Assembly: GCA_029582165.1 (NCBI GenBank)
Contig: CM055877.1
Span: forward strand, 32,767,249 to 32,831,248
Source of the DNA: Portulaca oleracea
Taxonomy: Eukaryota; Streptophyta; Magnoliopsida; Caryophyllales; Portulacaceae
Direction of reading: 5' to 3'
Length of the DNA: 64,000 nt
Shown here one piece after another: positions 11,064 through 23,640 of the stretch. Position numbers and translations under genes: made by a program. Position 1 is the stretch's first letter, and every line of letters begins with the position of its first letter. The notes under the pieces are model-generated. The model worked only from the letters and a program-made list of their open reading frames with translations, was not told the origin of the DNA and did no database searches.

Positions 11064-12911
11064 TGTAAACGCTGAATTTTGTCGTAGTAATTATGAAATT
11101 TAATTTCAGTATTTTTTTTACTGTTAGTTTAGGTAAAATGCCAATTATGTTTGAAATGCAAAAATGAGAGAAAACCACCACAAACACCACAAAAATAGCC
11201 CACAAAATAGCCCAAAAGAAATAGCAACATGCCCAAAAGAGGAAGGTTGGCACATGGCCCGATGCGGGCAGCCCAACGCATGTCAGACCCAGGGCACTAG
11301 GCATGTCAGACCCAGGGCACACTACCCAGTTACCCATATTCGGGACACTGTGCGGATCTCTGTTCTCGGGTCGCGTGCTGCGCAAGCCGAACCTTGGATG
11401 TCACGCCAGGAAGACCTGCCCAATTGCTATTTTCAGCACATTCGCTATTTTTTGCCTCCTGGCTATATTTAGCATATTTTTTAATTTTCTAAATCTAATC
11501 CCCTCACTCACCTACCTTATAAATACCCCCATTTCTCACTGCACACCGAAACCACCTGGGAGTCTGACACTAGGTGGATTTCTCTTCTTCTCTCCCTCTC
11601 ATTTTGCATACATGCATTTTGACATTTTTTTATTCTAGTAATTTATTTCCGTTGTTATTTTCTTGTAATCACCAATAACATCGTAATCTTAATATTAATA
11701 TCGATTATGATTGATCTAAATCGAATTACTTGAGGGGATAACTTTAATTTGTTCTTTATTGCTTTTATTTATCTATTGCATTTGTATTTATTATCATGTT
11801 TAACTTCCGCATGCATTTAAATAATATCAATTAATCTAATTAATTCTCCTCTTCTACTCTTTTCTTTAATAAATCGATTTAGTAGAGTCCGTTTTTCGAA
11901 CAGGCGAATTCGAGGGTTTTTATTCTCAAATCCGTAACCGTACCCCCGGATCCGAATCTCATGGTTTTCAGTTACGCAGAGTCAAAAATATGAGTTTATT
12001 AATTCTCCTAAAGTTTAATTGGCGACTCCAAATGATTTTAGAACTTTGATTTATTCGTTTTTTATTGCATTTCGTTTTCATTTTCATATGTTTCATCTAC
12101 CCGAACATTTGAATCCGGAAATGAGAGGATTCGGAAGGAAGTCGGTTTGACAGACCCCGGGGCGCCGTGCAAACCTGCACAGAGGTTAGTACTCAGTCCC
12201 GGTTGTCTTTGAGGGTCTCAGGGTAGATTATATAGCCTGGAGCCGAGGGCGTGCAGACCAGCACGGTCCTCGGACAAAAGGCAGACCCCCCCCCCCCTCC
12301 GAGACCAACGACCTGTTTCCTTCTCTCATTCTTTCTCCCGGGTTCTAATATTTTTTTAATAGATTGGGCATATCAAAATTAAAATGGATTGCGAAGAATT
12401 CGTTTAAACATTATGATAAAAAATAAATTTGATTAAATTTGATTCATTTGAAATGTGGTTTTTATTCGAATTTTAAAATTTATTTATTTCTCGAAATAAT
12501 TCGAATAACGGAAATCGTGAATAATGAAAAATCAACAGTCTCGGTCCATTGTCCAGCACCCTATGCGGGTCTGCACGGCCGTCGGTCCGAGTCCACTACC
12601 GACACCCAAGCGCTCGGGGATGGACCCAGGGTCACTGCCCGAGGCGTCATGCACACCAGCATGGCGCCTAGGTCAGTGATCCGGGTCATTCCTCGGCTGC
12701 CTCGGTTTTCGTGTTGATTATTTCTAAGTTTTCTGGTTTTCTTATTTATTCTGGGCAAATTGTAAATTTTAATGTTCATAATAAAATTCAAATATTTTGG
12801 TTGAACATTTTTAATGTGAAATTCAATTTACATCCCTTAAAGACTAGACACCTCTTTTGATTTGCCTAACACCGCGTAGGGCACCAATGGAAGTTTTTTC
12901 CGGGTCCTACA
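11064..12911 (+). repeat. probable LTR (1.85 kb) of an older gypsy-like element
   Basis: Starts TGTAAACGCTG where copy 2 breaks off and ends GGGTCCTACA immediately before a PBS-like site. It contains a good TATA box (11518) about 450 bases in, as expected for a U3 promoter. Three GC-rich hairpins lie at 12167-12180, 12243-12273 and 12633-12678. The right boundary is supported by the PBS; the left is by TG and the change of sequence only. No second copy of this LTR is present in the window. Confidence 0.6.
11518..11525 (+). promoter_or_regulatory. TATA box in LTR
   Basis: TATAAATA followed by CCCCCATTT. Position and sequence fit a retrotransposon U3 promoter. Confidence 0.5.
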
Positions 12912-12913
12912 AA

Positions 12914-12932
12914 TGGCGACTCCACTGGGGAC
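12914..12932 (+). other. primer-binding site candidate
   Basis: TGGCGACTCCACTGGGGAC begins two bases after the LTR end CCTACA. It has the form of PBS sequences of plant gypsy elements; the tRNA is not identified. Confidence 0.6.
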
Positions 12933-14355
12933 TTACTTTAAGAGGGTAAAACTTGAAAAATCGTTTTTTTTTAAATAGTTGAGTAGAAGGGAGAAATTAA
13001 TTCTTTAAATTTTTATTATTTAGTTAGGCATCAAACATACGGGCCTACATCACGATTTCTTTGATAAATCGCGATGAACTCAAAGGCATCGTTTAGGATC
13101 AACCCAATTTTCCCTTTTGGGGCAAAGTTTACTTCCGACTTCATAAAGAAATGAACTCCACATTTCATGAAAATCGCAAGTTGTTTTCCCTCTCATGAAG
13201 CACTCCAAAATTTTTGGGATTATGAATTTACATTTCCCTTTTATTTTGCGAGAAACACACGCGTTACATTACTATGAACTCCATTGAATTTGTGGCACGT
13301 AAGAGACATGAGTATGCTTGTCCCTTACAAATTCGACCTTAAACCTTGAACATAGACCCATGGATTAAGCGCATCCCTCATTTGTATGCTATGTGCATTT
13401 CTTTCTTCTTCTTCTTTTTTCTAAAAAATAATGTGTTAATTATGTGCTAATTGTACATTTCATTGTAGACTAACTCTGTCTACACTTGTGTTTCCCTCAA
13501 ATACTGCTTTAGTTTGGGTGATAGTCAGACGAGATTAAAGTAGGCCCAAAACGTCTCTCTTAGGCCCAAGTCAGAGAGGTTTGACTAAGCTTGAGATTCA
13601 AGTTTGACTTTACTCAACCCTAAGTAATGTTTGACCCCTAAAACATCCCTTCGACCGTTAACTAAATTTGAGTCCATTAGAGTTTTAATGTTGATTCGAT
13701 TTTATGATGACTTGATGGATACCTCCCCTCTTCATGTACATAACATCATTCTAGGTTAGGAGTCCTTATGCAAGCCCAATAGTGGGCGAGTCCATACCAA
13801 AAAAGAAAAAAAAAGAGAGAATAATCATTCATCATATAGGCATTGTTTGCATTAGGTTGTCTCATATACGTCGCTAGGTATTTGTGTAGGTAAATGTCAG
13901 GGTTAATTTTTGGGGTTTATGGTTTCCATACAGGCAGAATAGGACATAAAATGTCAAGAGTCAAATCTTGGGCTAGAACCAGATCATGGAGACTTTAAAC
14001 TTTTCACCAACTCCAACAACTCTTCTCAATACTCACTGATTGAATGTGATACCATGGGTCCACCATATTCCTACTCTTCACCTTTTGTCAGATCCAAGGT
14101 TAATGAAGAGAAGAGGGGTTAACTCCAAGAACTCACTTGGGGTTAGGCAAAAGGAGGGGTCAATCAAATCAAACCAAGGTTAACAAAGAGAAGAGAGGTT
14201 AACTCCAAGAACTCACTTGGGGTTAGGCAAAAGGAGAGGCCAATCAAATCAAATAAATAAAATGAAGAAGGGATTGCAAACTTGAACACCCACAAGGTGG
14301 GCAAAAGGAGAGGTAAATGAAGAAGGGATCGCAAACTACACTAGAGGTGAAGATG
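12933..14355 (+). mobile_element. internal region of the older LTR element, left part
   Basis: Non-coding. It contains direct repeats such as AAGAGAAGAGGGGTTAACTC and AACTCACTTGGGGTTAGGC (about 14105-14230). The same phrases reappear at 21080-21250 beyond the inserted element, so the two sides were one unit. Confidence 0.6.
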
Positions 14356-14360
14356 GCATG
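14356..14360. repeat. target site duplication GCATG, left
   Basis: GCATG immediately before the LTR start at 14361. It is repeated exactly at 20722-20726 after the second LTR. Confidence 0.9.
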
Positions 14361-15632
14361 TGTTCGGTCTCATTTTGAGCCAAATTAAGACCGTAAATTA
14401 AGTATTTTTTTGTTGCGATTTCTTCACTTGATTGGAAAATTAGTGTGATTTGCAGATCTTAATCCAAACTCATAGAGAAGTGAAAAAAAGGTGGAGAAAA
14501 GATGAAAATTTAAGAGAGAATTGAAGAATTGAAAAGAAGATGAGAAGAAGAATTAAAAGAAGCGGCCCAATCGCACGAGATCCGGTCCAAGAATGAGCGG
14601 AAGACAAAAACATTGGCTGCCTTTTTAAACTGCAAGCAACGCCTGGAACAGAAAATGAGAAAAGTCGAGTAGTACAAAACGCAGGCTAAGTTTATAAAAC
14701 GCTGGCTGCGTTTTCTACAGAAAACTCAAAGACGGAATACAAAACGCTGGCTACGTTTTTCTACGGAAAACTCAAAGACGGAATACAAAACACTGGCTGC
14801 ATTTATAAAACGCTGGCTGCGTTTTTCACTCACTGCTTATAAAAAGACCTAGCCGCCGCGAATCAGAAAAATTATCGTAGGATTATTTTTTTATCATGGA
14901 ATTATCATAGTTACTTTTTTAGGTTTACTCGTTTTTAGCATTATGGTTCTAGGGTTTAGTTCATCGTTTTTCTTGCTTTTGCTACTATTATTCTTCGATT
15001 GTAATTCACTCGTTCAATCTTTAATGCAATTCAAGTTTTTAATTCTCGATCTTCTCGCTTTTTGTTCCTAGTCTTGTTACTTCGAATTATTAGTATTAGT
15101 TCACAACCAAATTTCACTTTTTAGTGAAAGAGGAGGATTAAGGGTTCACAAATTCTCCTTCCAAGTGAGGATTTGGGGAATTTTTAGTAATCCGAATCAT
15201 GACTTTTGTTTGTTCGGGAGAGTTAGTGATGCTAACAAGGGGAGGTAAAGTGAAGAGAAGACTGTCGGCATACTCTACTCCTTTAATTTCATTGAGTCTT
15301 TTAATTTAGTTAGTTAATTCGTTATTCCGCATTGCCAGTAATATAATCTTCTTCTCTGCAATTTAGATTGTTATTTATTGCATTCTTGATTATAAGTTCT
15401 TCATTAGTTTTAGTTTTTTTCGTTCCTGTTAAATTAGGTTAAATTTTAATTCTCGCTTCATGTTTGCTTTATTAATTACTGTTTTCAATTCCTGTTTAAT
15501 TTAGTTTTATTATTATTTACTGCTTTTTCGCAATTTGAAACCCTACCAAACCAATTCCCTATTAACCTGACACACCATCATTGCGGATACGACTACCCCT
15601 ACTCTTTTACCCCAAATTACCGCAACCGAACA
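14361..15632 (+). repeat. 5' LTR
   Basis: TGTTCGGTCTCATTTTGAGC to CCGCAACCGAACA. The terminal TGTTCGG and CCGAACA are perfect inverted repeats. Several tandem copies of AAACGCTGGCTGCGTTT lie at about 14690-14830. TATA box TATAAAAAG at 14838-14846. Confidence 0.93.
14838..14846 (+). promoter_or_regulatory. LTR TATA box
   Basis: TATAAAAAG, conserved at 19926-19934 in the 3' LTR. Confidence 0.55.
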
Positions 15633-15633
15633 A

Positions 15634-15651
15634 TGGCGCCGTTGTCGGGGA
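15634..15651 (+). other. primer-binding site
   Basis: TGGCGCCGTTGTCGGGGA one base after the LTR. This sequence is a well-known PBS form among plant gypsy (Tat/Ogre, Athila-like) elements. Confidence 0.85.
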
Positions 15652-15779
15652 TGGCGTTATTTGGTAGATTAGGTTATTGGTTTGTTTGTGAATAGTTTAA
15701 CTGCTTTCTTAGATTAGTTCAAAAAAATGTAGGTAAAAAAAAATCGAACAAAAAAAAAGAAAAAAAAAAGAGATAGATT

Positions 15780-17369
15780 ATGCCTAGTCCCCGATTCCCC
15801 CAACTTGAGCATGAAGCATTTTGGAAATATTTTGCTAGATTACATGATTGTCGTGCTCAATGTGAACTATATGGTATCTTTTATGATACATTTGATATGT
15901 TGGGAATTGTGCATGAGGGTATAAATTATGAAACTCGGAATCTCTTCAATTTTTACGGGTTTTCTAATTTAGGAGAAGATGTTGCGTGGGAGTTTCTTGA
16001 ATGGTTGTCTAGGGATATTTATGAGCTTGAACAACAAAATTCCCCCTTGGACCACCATAGTTCAAATTACGCATAACCCTCTGGGACTTTAGCCATACCA
16101 TATCATGAGTACCCCCAAAATTTGAATGATCAATCTAGTAGTGGGGAGTATATGGAAAATTTTTGTGAAACTTCCTAATACCCCAGTAGCAATGTTCCTC
16201 CTCAATGTTTTGTATGTCGAGCTTCGGGTCATTCATTTGATGCTTGCCCTGAATACCCTGCCAAAGCTTTGATGGATGGGTTTGATTCTGCTAAACCTGA
16301 ATTAAATAATACTCGTGTGTGTGAAATAGAGGATGAGGATGAAGGTCCAATGTTCATATTTACTAAACCCCCTTCCCCTTCACCTGTTGAGAGTATGGAA
16401 AAATCATGTGATACTGAGTCTGATCAGGTTAGTGAGCCCATTAGTGAGATTATACTTGAGGATGAGACACCATTGATGGAGAAGGATTCCACAAGTAATG
16501 AATTAGTGTGTGATGATGTTATTCTCAATGAGAATAACTTTAATGAATCACTAGTCACACCCGTGTCCAAGCATTTATGTGAGGAGAGGATTGAATGTTC
16601 TGATGTTAATTCCGACACATCTTCTGTAGATAAGGAGTCTAGTGCTTGTTCATTGCCTCATCCTATTGATTTACACACTCAATCTCCATGTGTGGATCGA
16701 TCTGAGGATTCATGTATAGTTACTCCTCCCCCCTCTCTTCTAACTCAGGATCTTGATTTCCATGATACATCTGTGTGTGAATATGATGCATATTTGTCTT
16801 CTGATACTGATAGTTCTTCTGATGAGTCCGAAATTGATGAAGATGATGATGTACCTTCTTGTAATGTTGAAAGTGTTGTCATGTGGTACAACCCTACTTT
16901 TTCCTTATCACCCACTGATGAATATGATGAATTGAATGAAAGTTGTGAATTGGAGTCTAAATTTGATGAAAATTGCATTGAGGTTGAGTGTGAGGATTCT
17001 ACTTTGTGTTCTAATGAAATTGAAATTGTTTCCCCACTTCCCCTTCATGTGATGTGTTTTCCTACACTTCTTTCCCATGAACCTAAGTTCATAAAGTCCT
17101 TAGGTCTTTTAGGAGGGTATAATTTCCTCACTAATCCCTATAGCACCTACCTAGAGGACTTGCCTAGGAAAATCAATCTTGTGCATTTATTTCATTATTT
17201 TACTGATTATTCCAAGGCATTCAATAAACTGTTGAGAGCACTAACGTTTGCTGATGTACTATTGAGATTGTGCTCTTATGTTCACCACTTTGAGATGCAT
17301 TCAAGGATGCATGACTTGTTACTACGGGCATTGAATGGTTCTGAGATGGTGCCCAACATCTTGAGGTGA
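15780..17369 (+). pseudogene. retrotransposon gag with CCHC zinc knuckle, two nonsense codons
   Basis: One open frame runs from ATG 15780 to the stop at 17367, broken only by TAA at 16074-16076 and TAA at 16176-16178. The first segment carries the tail of a gypsy gag domain (EHEAFWKYFARLHDCRAQC, then DVAWEFLEWLSRD). Between the second stop and 16269 lies CFVCRASGHSFDAC, a C-X2-C-X4-H-X4-C nucleic-acid-binding knuckle. The remaining 366 codons are acidic and Ser/Asp/Glu-rich without recognisable enzyme motifs. It ends near a hydrophobic LLRLCSYVHHFEMH segment. No DSG/DTG protease or YVDD/YIDD motif is present. The two stops without any frameshift suggest recent decay or a still partly readable copy. 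Confidence 0.85.
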
Positions 17370-19413
17370 AATGGAGTGGCTGATGCTCCAAAGGAGGTTT
17401 ATTTTTCTAAAGATTTCATTGTTTGGGTATATTCAGTACCAAACCAGGTAATATCTTTCCTTATCTTTTTCTTTACAATTAGTGAGTTGGCCTTCTTTTC
17501 CCTCTTTTATTTTTTTCTTTTAGTGTGTCTATTTTTCTTTCCTTTTGTGTGCTTGCTTATCTCTATTTCTTATTACAATAAGGACATTATTAGCCTTTTT
17601 GTGTGGGAGTGGGGGAGGCATGCATGCCGGCTTGAGTTTCTTTTCCTTTCTTTTGTTTGCTTTTTTTTCTTTTGTGTGGTGTCGCCTTATTCACACTGAG
17701 GATATTGTAGAGTTTTTGTGTGGGAGTGGGGTGGCATTAGTGCCTTACTAGTTTTTGGCAAAATTTTTAAATTTTTCAGGTTTAGTCTGTCCGGAACACT
17801 TTCAATGATGATTTGTAAACCAATTGGACTTTCACTTTGTCTTGCTTCACCTTGAAAAGTTTGGTTGAGAACCTAAAAGTTTTTGAAACTGAATTTGCAA
17901 ATCTTCTGATTTTGAGTCAAGTAATGAATAGTGTGTTTAACTGCTTTGACTAACTTAGTATGTGTAAATATGCGTGCCGCAAATCTTTGGGCTAGGTTTA
18001 GTTGAGTGAGCCCTATCCTGTGAGTCCACATAGCCTAAAAGTATGAATTGATCAATTTTATCAATTCCTTTATTTCCTGAGTGACTCCACCACTAGTTGC
18101 ACCTTTAGAACTTGTTTTGCATCTTGCTTGAGACTGCATCTTTGCATTACATATTGTGACAATATGATTGAGGCATTCTTTTCTTTATTAATTAAACTAC
18201 ATAGCCAAACAGCCTCCCTAACAATATTACTACCGTTCTTTAGCCCCGTCTAGCCTTTGATTACCTTTTTTTATGATGAAACCTGACAATACAAGCCATG
18301 TCCTTTATTAATTCCTACCCTTTGCCTTGCTTGGATGTGTGAGAATTCATTATTTCGGGAATGAAAATTGGTTCGGTGTTACTGTGAATGGAATTGAGAT
18401 ACTGGGGGTGTAGTTTTGATTTTAATTGGATTGGGACACATTACATATCCCAATTATTATGAGTTAGCCAATTGGTTATGATGTTCTTTTAACATATATT
18501 GAGGTCAAAACTATATTTTATGTTTTTCTTCTCCCTTGATCACACACCAAAAAAAAAAGAGAGAGAGAGAAGTAGAAAAATATAATAAAAAGAAAAAAAA
18601 AGCTCAAACGAAAAGGGGTGATTAGAGAGATTTGTTTAAAAGTTCTTAAAGCTTTTAACTCGGTTGTAAAGTTTGATAAAGTGTTTTGTTCTTAATGAGG
18701 GAGAATTGAGTTCCTTGCTCAAATTTAGCAAGAAGGTGAGTTGAGAGTGATATTTTTTTAATATAAATCCAAGCATGGCTCTTTAAACTCCTCATAACCA
18801 AATAATACCACTCCTTTCCCCTAACCTAAGCCTCATTCCTAAAAAGTCATCTTGATTGTCACTTGTGTATTTGCATACTAGCTGTGGAAACCGAGATTCT
18901 TACCAAGCCTATGGTAGGTTGTTTCTTTTGGTCTGAGTATTAGAAAAACCCACATACACATTCAAATTTGAGTGTTTGAGCGTTCAATTTTTATCCTAAA
19001 GTGAGGTTTGCTCTTTTGACTAGCCTACGTCCATAACCAACCGCGCATATTTGCATTCATCTTAAGTCTGTTGGCGGTTTTTCGCATCTAAAGTACTTGT
19101 TCTCTCTACTTAATTTCGAAAACTTCATTCTATATTTTACACTTATTTTGTTCTCTTCCAGATTGATCTTGGTATTTGCTTGAAGGATTGATGTGTTTGA
19201 TTGGTTAGCCTGAGGGGTGTTTAATTATATTTGTAAACCTTTTTATTTCTTTTATTTCTTCTTTTTCCTTTCTTTTTCTTTGGCTTTGGCTTTTGAGGGG
19301 TTTAAAGGGCTTGTTGCATACGCTAAATGCAATCGTGATTCCTACGAAAGTGGAGTTAGGATAGTTTAGTTTATTTTCTTTCTTTGTTTTAGTTTGCTCA
19401 GGGCGAGCAAACC
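17370..19413 (+). other. non-coding 3' interior of the 14361-20721 element
   Basis: T-rich sequence without recognisable coding capacity. It holds two PPT-like motifs (17598 and 17715). Confidence 0.6.
17598..17728 (+). repeat. two internal copies of the PPT motif
   Basis: TTTGTGTGGGAGTG at 17598-17611 and 17715-17728, each followed by purine-rich GGGG. The identical 14-mer stands as the true PPT at 19414-19427. The second is preceded by CACTGAGGATATTG, like the ACTGAGGACA phrases that precede such tracts in plant gypsy elements. Confidence 0.7.
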
Positions 19414-19427
19414 TTTGTGTGGGAGTG
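19414..19427 (+). other. polypurine tract
   Basis: TTTGTGTGGGAGTG one base before the 3' LTR start at 19429. Confidence 0.75.
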
Positions 19428-19428
19428 T

Positions 19429-20721
19429 TGTTCGGTCTCATTTTGAGCCAAATTAAGATCGTAAATTAAGTATTTTTTTGTTGCGATTTCTTCAGTACTT
19501 GATTGGAAAATTAGTGTGATTTGCAAATCTTAATCCAAATTCATAGAGAAGTGAAAAAAGGGTGGAGAAATGAAAATTTAAGAGAGAATTGGAGAATTGA
19601 AAAGAAGATGAGAAGAAGAATTAAAAGAAGCGGCCCAATCGCGCGAGATCCGGCCCAAGAATGAGCGGAAGACAAAAACGCTGGCTGCGTTTTTAAACCG
19701 CAGGCAGCGCCTGAGACAGAAAATGAGAAAAGTCGAGTAATACAAAACGCTGGCTGCGTTTATAAAATGCTGGCTGCGTTTTCTACGGAAAACTCAAAGA
19801 CGGAATACAAAACGTTGGCTGCATTTATAAAACGCTGGCTACGTTTTTCTACGGAAAACTCAAAGACGGAATACAAAACGCTGGCTACGTTTATAAAACG
19901 CTGGCTGCGTTTTTCACTCACTGCTTATAAAAAGACCTAGCCGCCGCAAGTCAGAAAAATTATCGTAGTATTATTTTTTTTTATCATGGAATTATCATAG
20001 TTACTTTTTTAGGTTTACTCGTTCTTAGCATTATTGTTCTAGGGTTTAGTTCATCGTTTTTCTTGCTTTTGCTACCATTATTCTCCTATTGTAATTCACT
20101 CGTTCAATCTTTAATGCAATTCAAGTTTTAATTCTCGTTCTTCTCGTTTTTTGTTCCTAGTCTTGTTACTTCGAATTATTAGTATTAGTTCAAACCGAAT
20201 TCCACTTTTTAGTGAAAGAGGAGGATTGAGGGTTCACAAATTCTCCTTCCAAGTGAGGATTTGGGGAATTCTTAGTAGTCCGAATCACGACTTTTGTTTG
20301 TTCGGGAGAGTTCGTGATGCTAGCAAGGGGAGGTAGAGTGACGAGAAGACTTCCGGTATACTCTACTCCTTTAATTTCATCGAGTCTTTTACTTTAGTTA
20401 GTTAATTCGTTATTTCGCATTGCCAGTAATATAATCTTCTTCCCTGCAATTTAGATTGTTATTTATTGCTTTCTTGATTATGAGTTCTTCATTAGTTTTA
20501 GTTTTTTTTCATTCCTGTTAAATTAGGTTAAATTTTAATTATCGCTTCATGTTTTCTTTAGTAATTATTGTTTTCAATTCCTGTTTAATTTAGTTTTATT
20601 ATTATTTACTTCTTTTTCGCAATTTGAAACCCTACCAAACCAATTCCCTATTAAACTGACACATCATCCCTGCGGATACGACTACCCCTACTCTTTTACC
20701 CCAAATTACCGCAACCGAACA
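19429..20721 (+). repeat. 3' LTR
   Basis: Closely similar to 14361-15632 over its full length, with small indels in the GCTGGCTGCGTTT repeat cluster. It is followed by the TSD GCATG. Confidence 0.93.
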
Positions 20722-20726
20722 GCATG
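20722..20726. repeat. target site duplication GCATG, right
   Basis: Matches 14356-14360 exactly. Confidence 0.9.
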
Positions 20727-23040
20727 ACTCGTATACGGAACTCCTAATGTTGTATATTTTCAAATTTTAGGTGTGCGGCCCATTGTATTTTCAGAGTCAG
20801 TTGGGATATATCTTAAGTAGATTTTAATGTATTCATCTTAGTTGCATTCAATAAAGATGAAACCTTTTATGACTATGACTCTTGTCTTCCCCGACCCTTC
20901 ATTTGCTTCTAAAATGTTAAGGAAAGAATCTTGTGCTTGCATTCCTGATTTGAATTGAAGAGCTCACTCACCCATGTGACCATCCAAGTCTGACATATCC
21001 ATTTGCTCACACATTTCATTCCATCTCACATCCCGATCACACCTTCACTCTATGTTTTTTCTTTTGTGTCCTACCTCGAGTCCAAGGTTAATGAAGAGAA
21101 GAGAGGTTAACTTCACCGCCAAAGCAAAGTTAGGCAAAAAAAAGAGACAAATTTCATAAAAAAAAAAAAATACGAGACTGGCATGAACACCTACATGTTG
21201 GGCAAAAGGAGAGATAAATGAGTAAAAATTAAGAGGAGAGAAGCTAACTTGAACACTCGTCCAACAGGTTAGGTAAAAGGAGAGAATTCAAATGAACGAG
21301 ACCAATTATCTCTAAAAGTGAATCTCACTGTAAAATAAATCATGCAGCTCGGAAAGACATGCCTAGAATAGGAGGCTTCCACTCCTTACCACCACATCAT
21401 CACCACCTTCATTTTCACCTAGCCGCTTTACATACATTATTACCTTCTCACACCATCTTCTTAACCACCACCACGAACTCGGTCATTCATTTTATGACCA
21501 TCTCATCCCCAAATCCATCTAAGCCAACTAATGTGTTGCGGATGACAAATATCATTAATAAGAGAAATATAGATTGAGGTAGTTGAGTTCAAAAAAAAAA
21601 AGAGAAAAAAGAGAAAAAACAGAAAAGAAGAAAAGGCAAAAAAATACAAAAAAAGAAAGAAGAAAGAAGAAATAAGCAAGAATAGAGGTAGTTGTAAGTC
21701 ACATGCACAAATCCCAAAACCCTCCGATCAAACCTTCACCCCTATCCTTCCCATTAAACTTTCAACCTATCACAAAGTCCTTCTTGGGGCATCAATCATT
21801 TAAAGTTGCACCGGTTGAACTACGACCAGCCTGATTCCACACTAGATATGTAGGAAAACCTCTTTGAGGCCTGACTGCTGCAATTCACTTTAGAGAAAAT
21901 ATGTCGTTAAATCATTTGGTCTTTGAGAGAGAGAGAATAAAGAGTGGCTGGCCCGAAAACCTCACCCGATGGGCTAGGTAAAAGGAAAGGGAACCTTGGT
22001 CTCTAAAGACAATGAAAAACTCTTAAATATCCTTTCACCATGGACACCTACTTTCCCATCAGACTTGGATCACCCTTCATACCCAAACCCATCAAATTGC
22101 AACTCTTCCATAGTCATTTGACCATCTCTTCCCTTATGAGATAAACCCACGAGACATGGTGCTCCATTCATAGACCATCTCGTCTACCTCATCAGTTCGA
22201 ACCTCTATCCATCGAACTACCCGTCCTTTCATCTAATCACTACACTCGTCTAGCCATCCATAGCCTCGTCTTGCCCACCATTGGGGCCTAACTACTCACA
22301 ACCATATTTTCTAAACCATCATTCATATCTTTTCCATAATTCATCCTCCATTGCTCCTCACCTTGTGAGCTCTTCTAATTTGGTCATCAGTGCAAGTATG
22401 AGATTCATCAGTTAATCCTCTCTTTCAGAACACCTGAGTGAAGGATAACTCCTTTAGCAGAACAAGAAGCCAGCTGCATCAAAATAAGTGCTACTTTAAC
22501 AAAACAACCATCTAGGTCCATCATTCTGACTCGCCTGAAGATATTGATTTGTTCACTAGCACTAGGGGCTTAGTATACTTACATGTTCCTACATAAATAA
22601 AAGAGCCGGGAAAGTAAGGGCAGGGGAAATCAAGACGAGTTGTCGCTTGATCCTTCTTAGTGCTTAGGGTTCCTGACCATGACATCAAGGTCGAGCATCC
22701 TAACTATCCCATCATGCAATTTAAACATGTCAAGTCTTCCATTGATATCGTTTTCTGTGGCATTCCAATTGGGGGCTCACTCATCACTTAATATCCACAT
22801 CATGGCAACTTGCGAGATAGTCCGACAAGAGAACTCATCATTTTCACTATTTTTGCCTTGTCCCAAAACTCAATTCAATATCACCCTTGACATTTAGAGT
22901 TTTTTATTTATTTTTCCTTTCTTTTTTTCCCAGGAAAGTGAGGGTTGTTTATATTGCATGCATGTGCCAAATCAATGTCCATTATTTTTAAGGTCATGTG
23001 CATGTTTTTAAGGTCATTTGAGGTTCATCGGTATTGTATT
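20727..23040 (+). mobile_element. internal region of the older LTR element, right part
   Basis: Continues 12933-14355 across the nested element, as shown by shared repeats (AAGGTTAATGAAGAGAAGAG at 21085 and in the left part). Contains C-rich, T-poor stretches and no convincing reading frame. A 3' LTR matching 11064-12911 is not found, so the right end is lost or lies in unrecognised sequence. Confidence 0.5.
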
Positions 23041-23047
23041 GAAGGAG

Positions 23048-23640
23048 TTATGATAGAAAGTGTGGCTGCTTGTCTTTTGCTAGCCTTTGAGGTTGATTCT
23101 TGATATGTGCTTCCTCGTATGACCTTCCAACCCCATCCCTAGTATGAGGTAAACGACCACAACGTCCTTGGTTGCCCGAAGGACCAAATTGCCCTCGGGT
23201 TGGTCTCCCTTGGATGTGAAAAGACCTAAATACCCTTGGCTTGATTCTTTTTCGTTTGGCGTCCAAAATGAGAGTTAAGGTTGACTCCGCTTCGTTATTC
23301 ATGCCGAGAATCTTGAGGCCCCTTAGAAGACCTGAGATGGATCCCGATGAGGATCCAAAACCACGTACTATGGTTCGGGGTCTTCCTTGAAATGAACACC
23401 GCCTCCAATGATGACCCAAAAGGTCCTCCAAGCACCCGAATCCACCTTTAGATGGATCATGCTGCCGAGTTTGAATCGTGGAGAGGAAATGGTGGCTTTA
23501 AGCGAGATGGGAACCATAGGCGGACCAAAACACCTACCCCTATATACTTCAATCTCACTCCTCATGGGTTTGTTGTGTTGTGTTTGGTTAAATATACTAT
23601 AGTTTCCTTGTTTTCGGAAAAAAAAAATATTTGTTTGCAT
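23048..23640 (-). pseudogene. unrecognised degenerate reading frame
   Basis: Two overlapping minus-strand frames (90 and 127 codons, overlap about 23368-23431) read as if one coding sequence were frameshifted. The first includes FGPPMVPISLK and GAWRTFWVIIGGGVHFKEDP, the second GRPTRGQFGPSGNQGRCG and HTRDGVGRSYEEAH. Base composition is more GC-rich than the flanks. The FGPPMV phrase faintly recalls the GPWMVV motif of DUF4283/LINE ORF1-type plant proteins, but I do not claim that identity. It is probably a transposon remnant. Confidence 0.35.

Larger units (their letters stand above)
14361..20721 (+). mobile_element. complete gag-only (TR-GAG-like) LTR retrotransposon
   Basis: Two LTRs (1272 and 1293 bases, TGTTCGG...CCGAACA), PBS, broken gag with a CCHC knuckle, long non-coding 3' part, PPT and a perfect 5-base TSD. 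No pol is found in the 3.8 kb interior. The gag type (FLEWLSRDIYELE) and the PBS suggest descent from an Athila/Tat-like gypsy lineage. The LTRs differ by scattered substitutions and small indels, so the insertion is moderately old. Confidence 0.93.
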
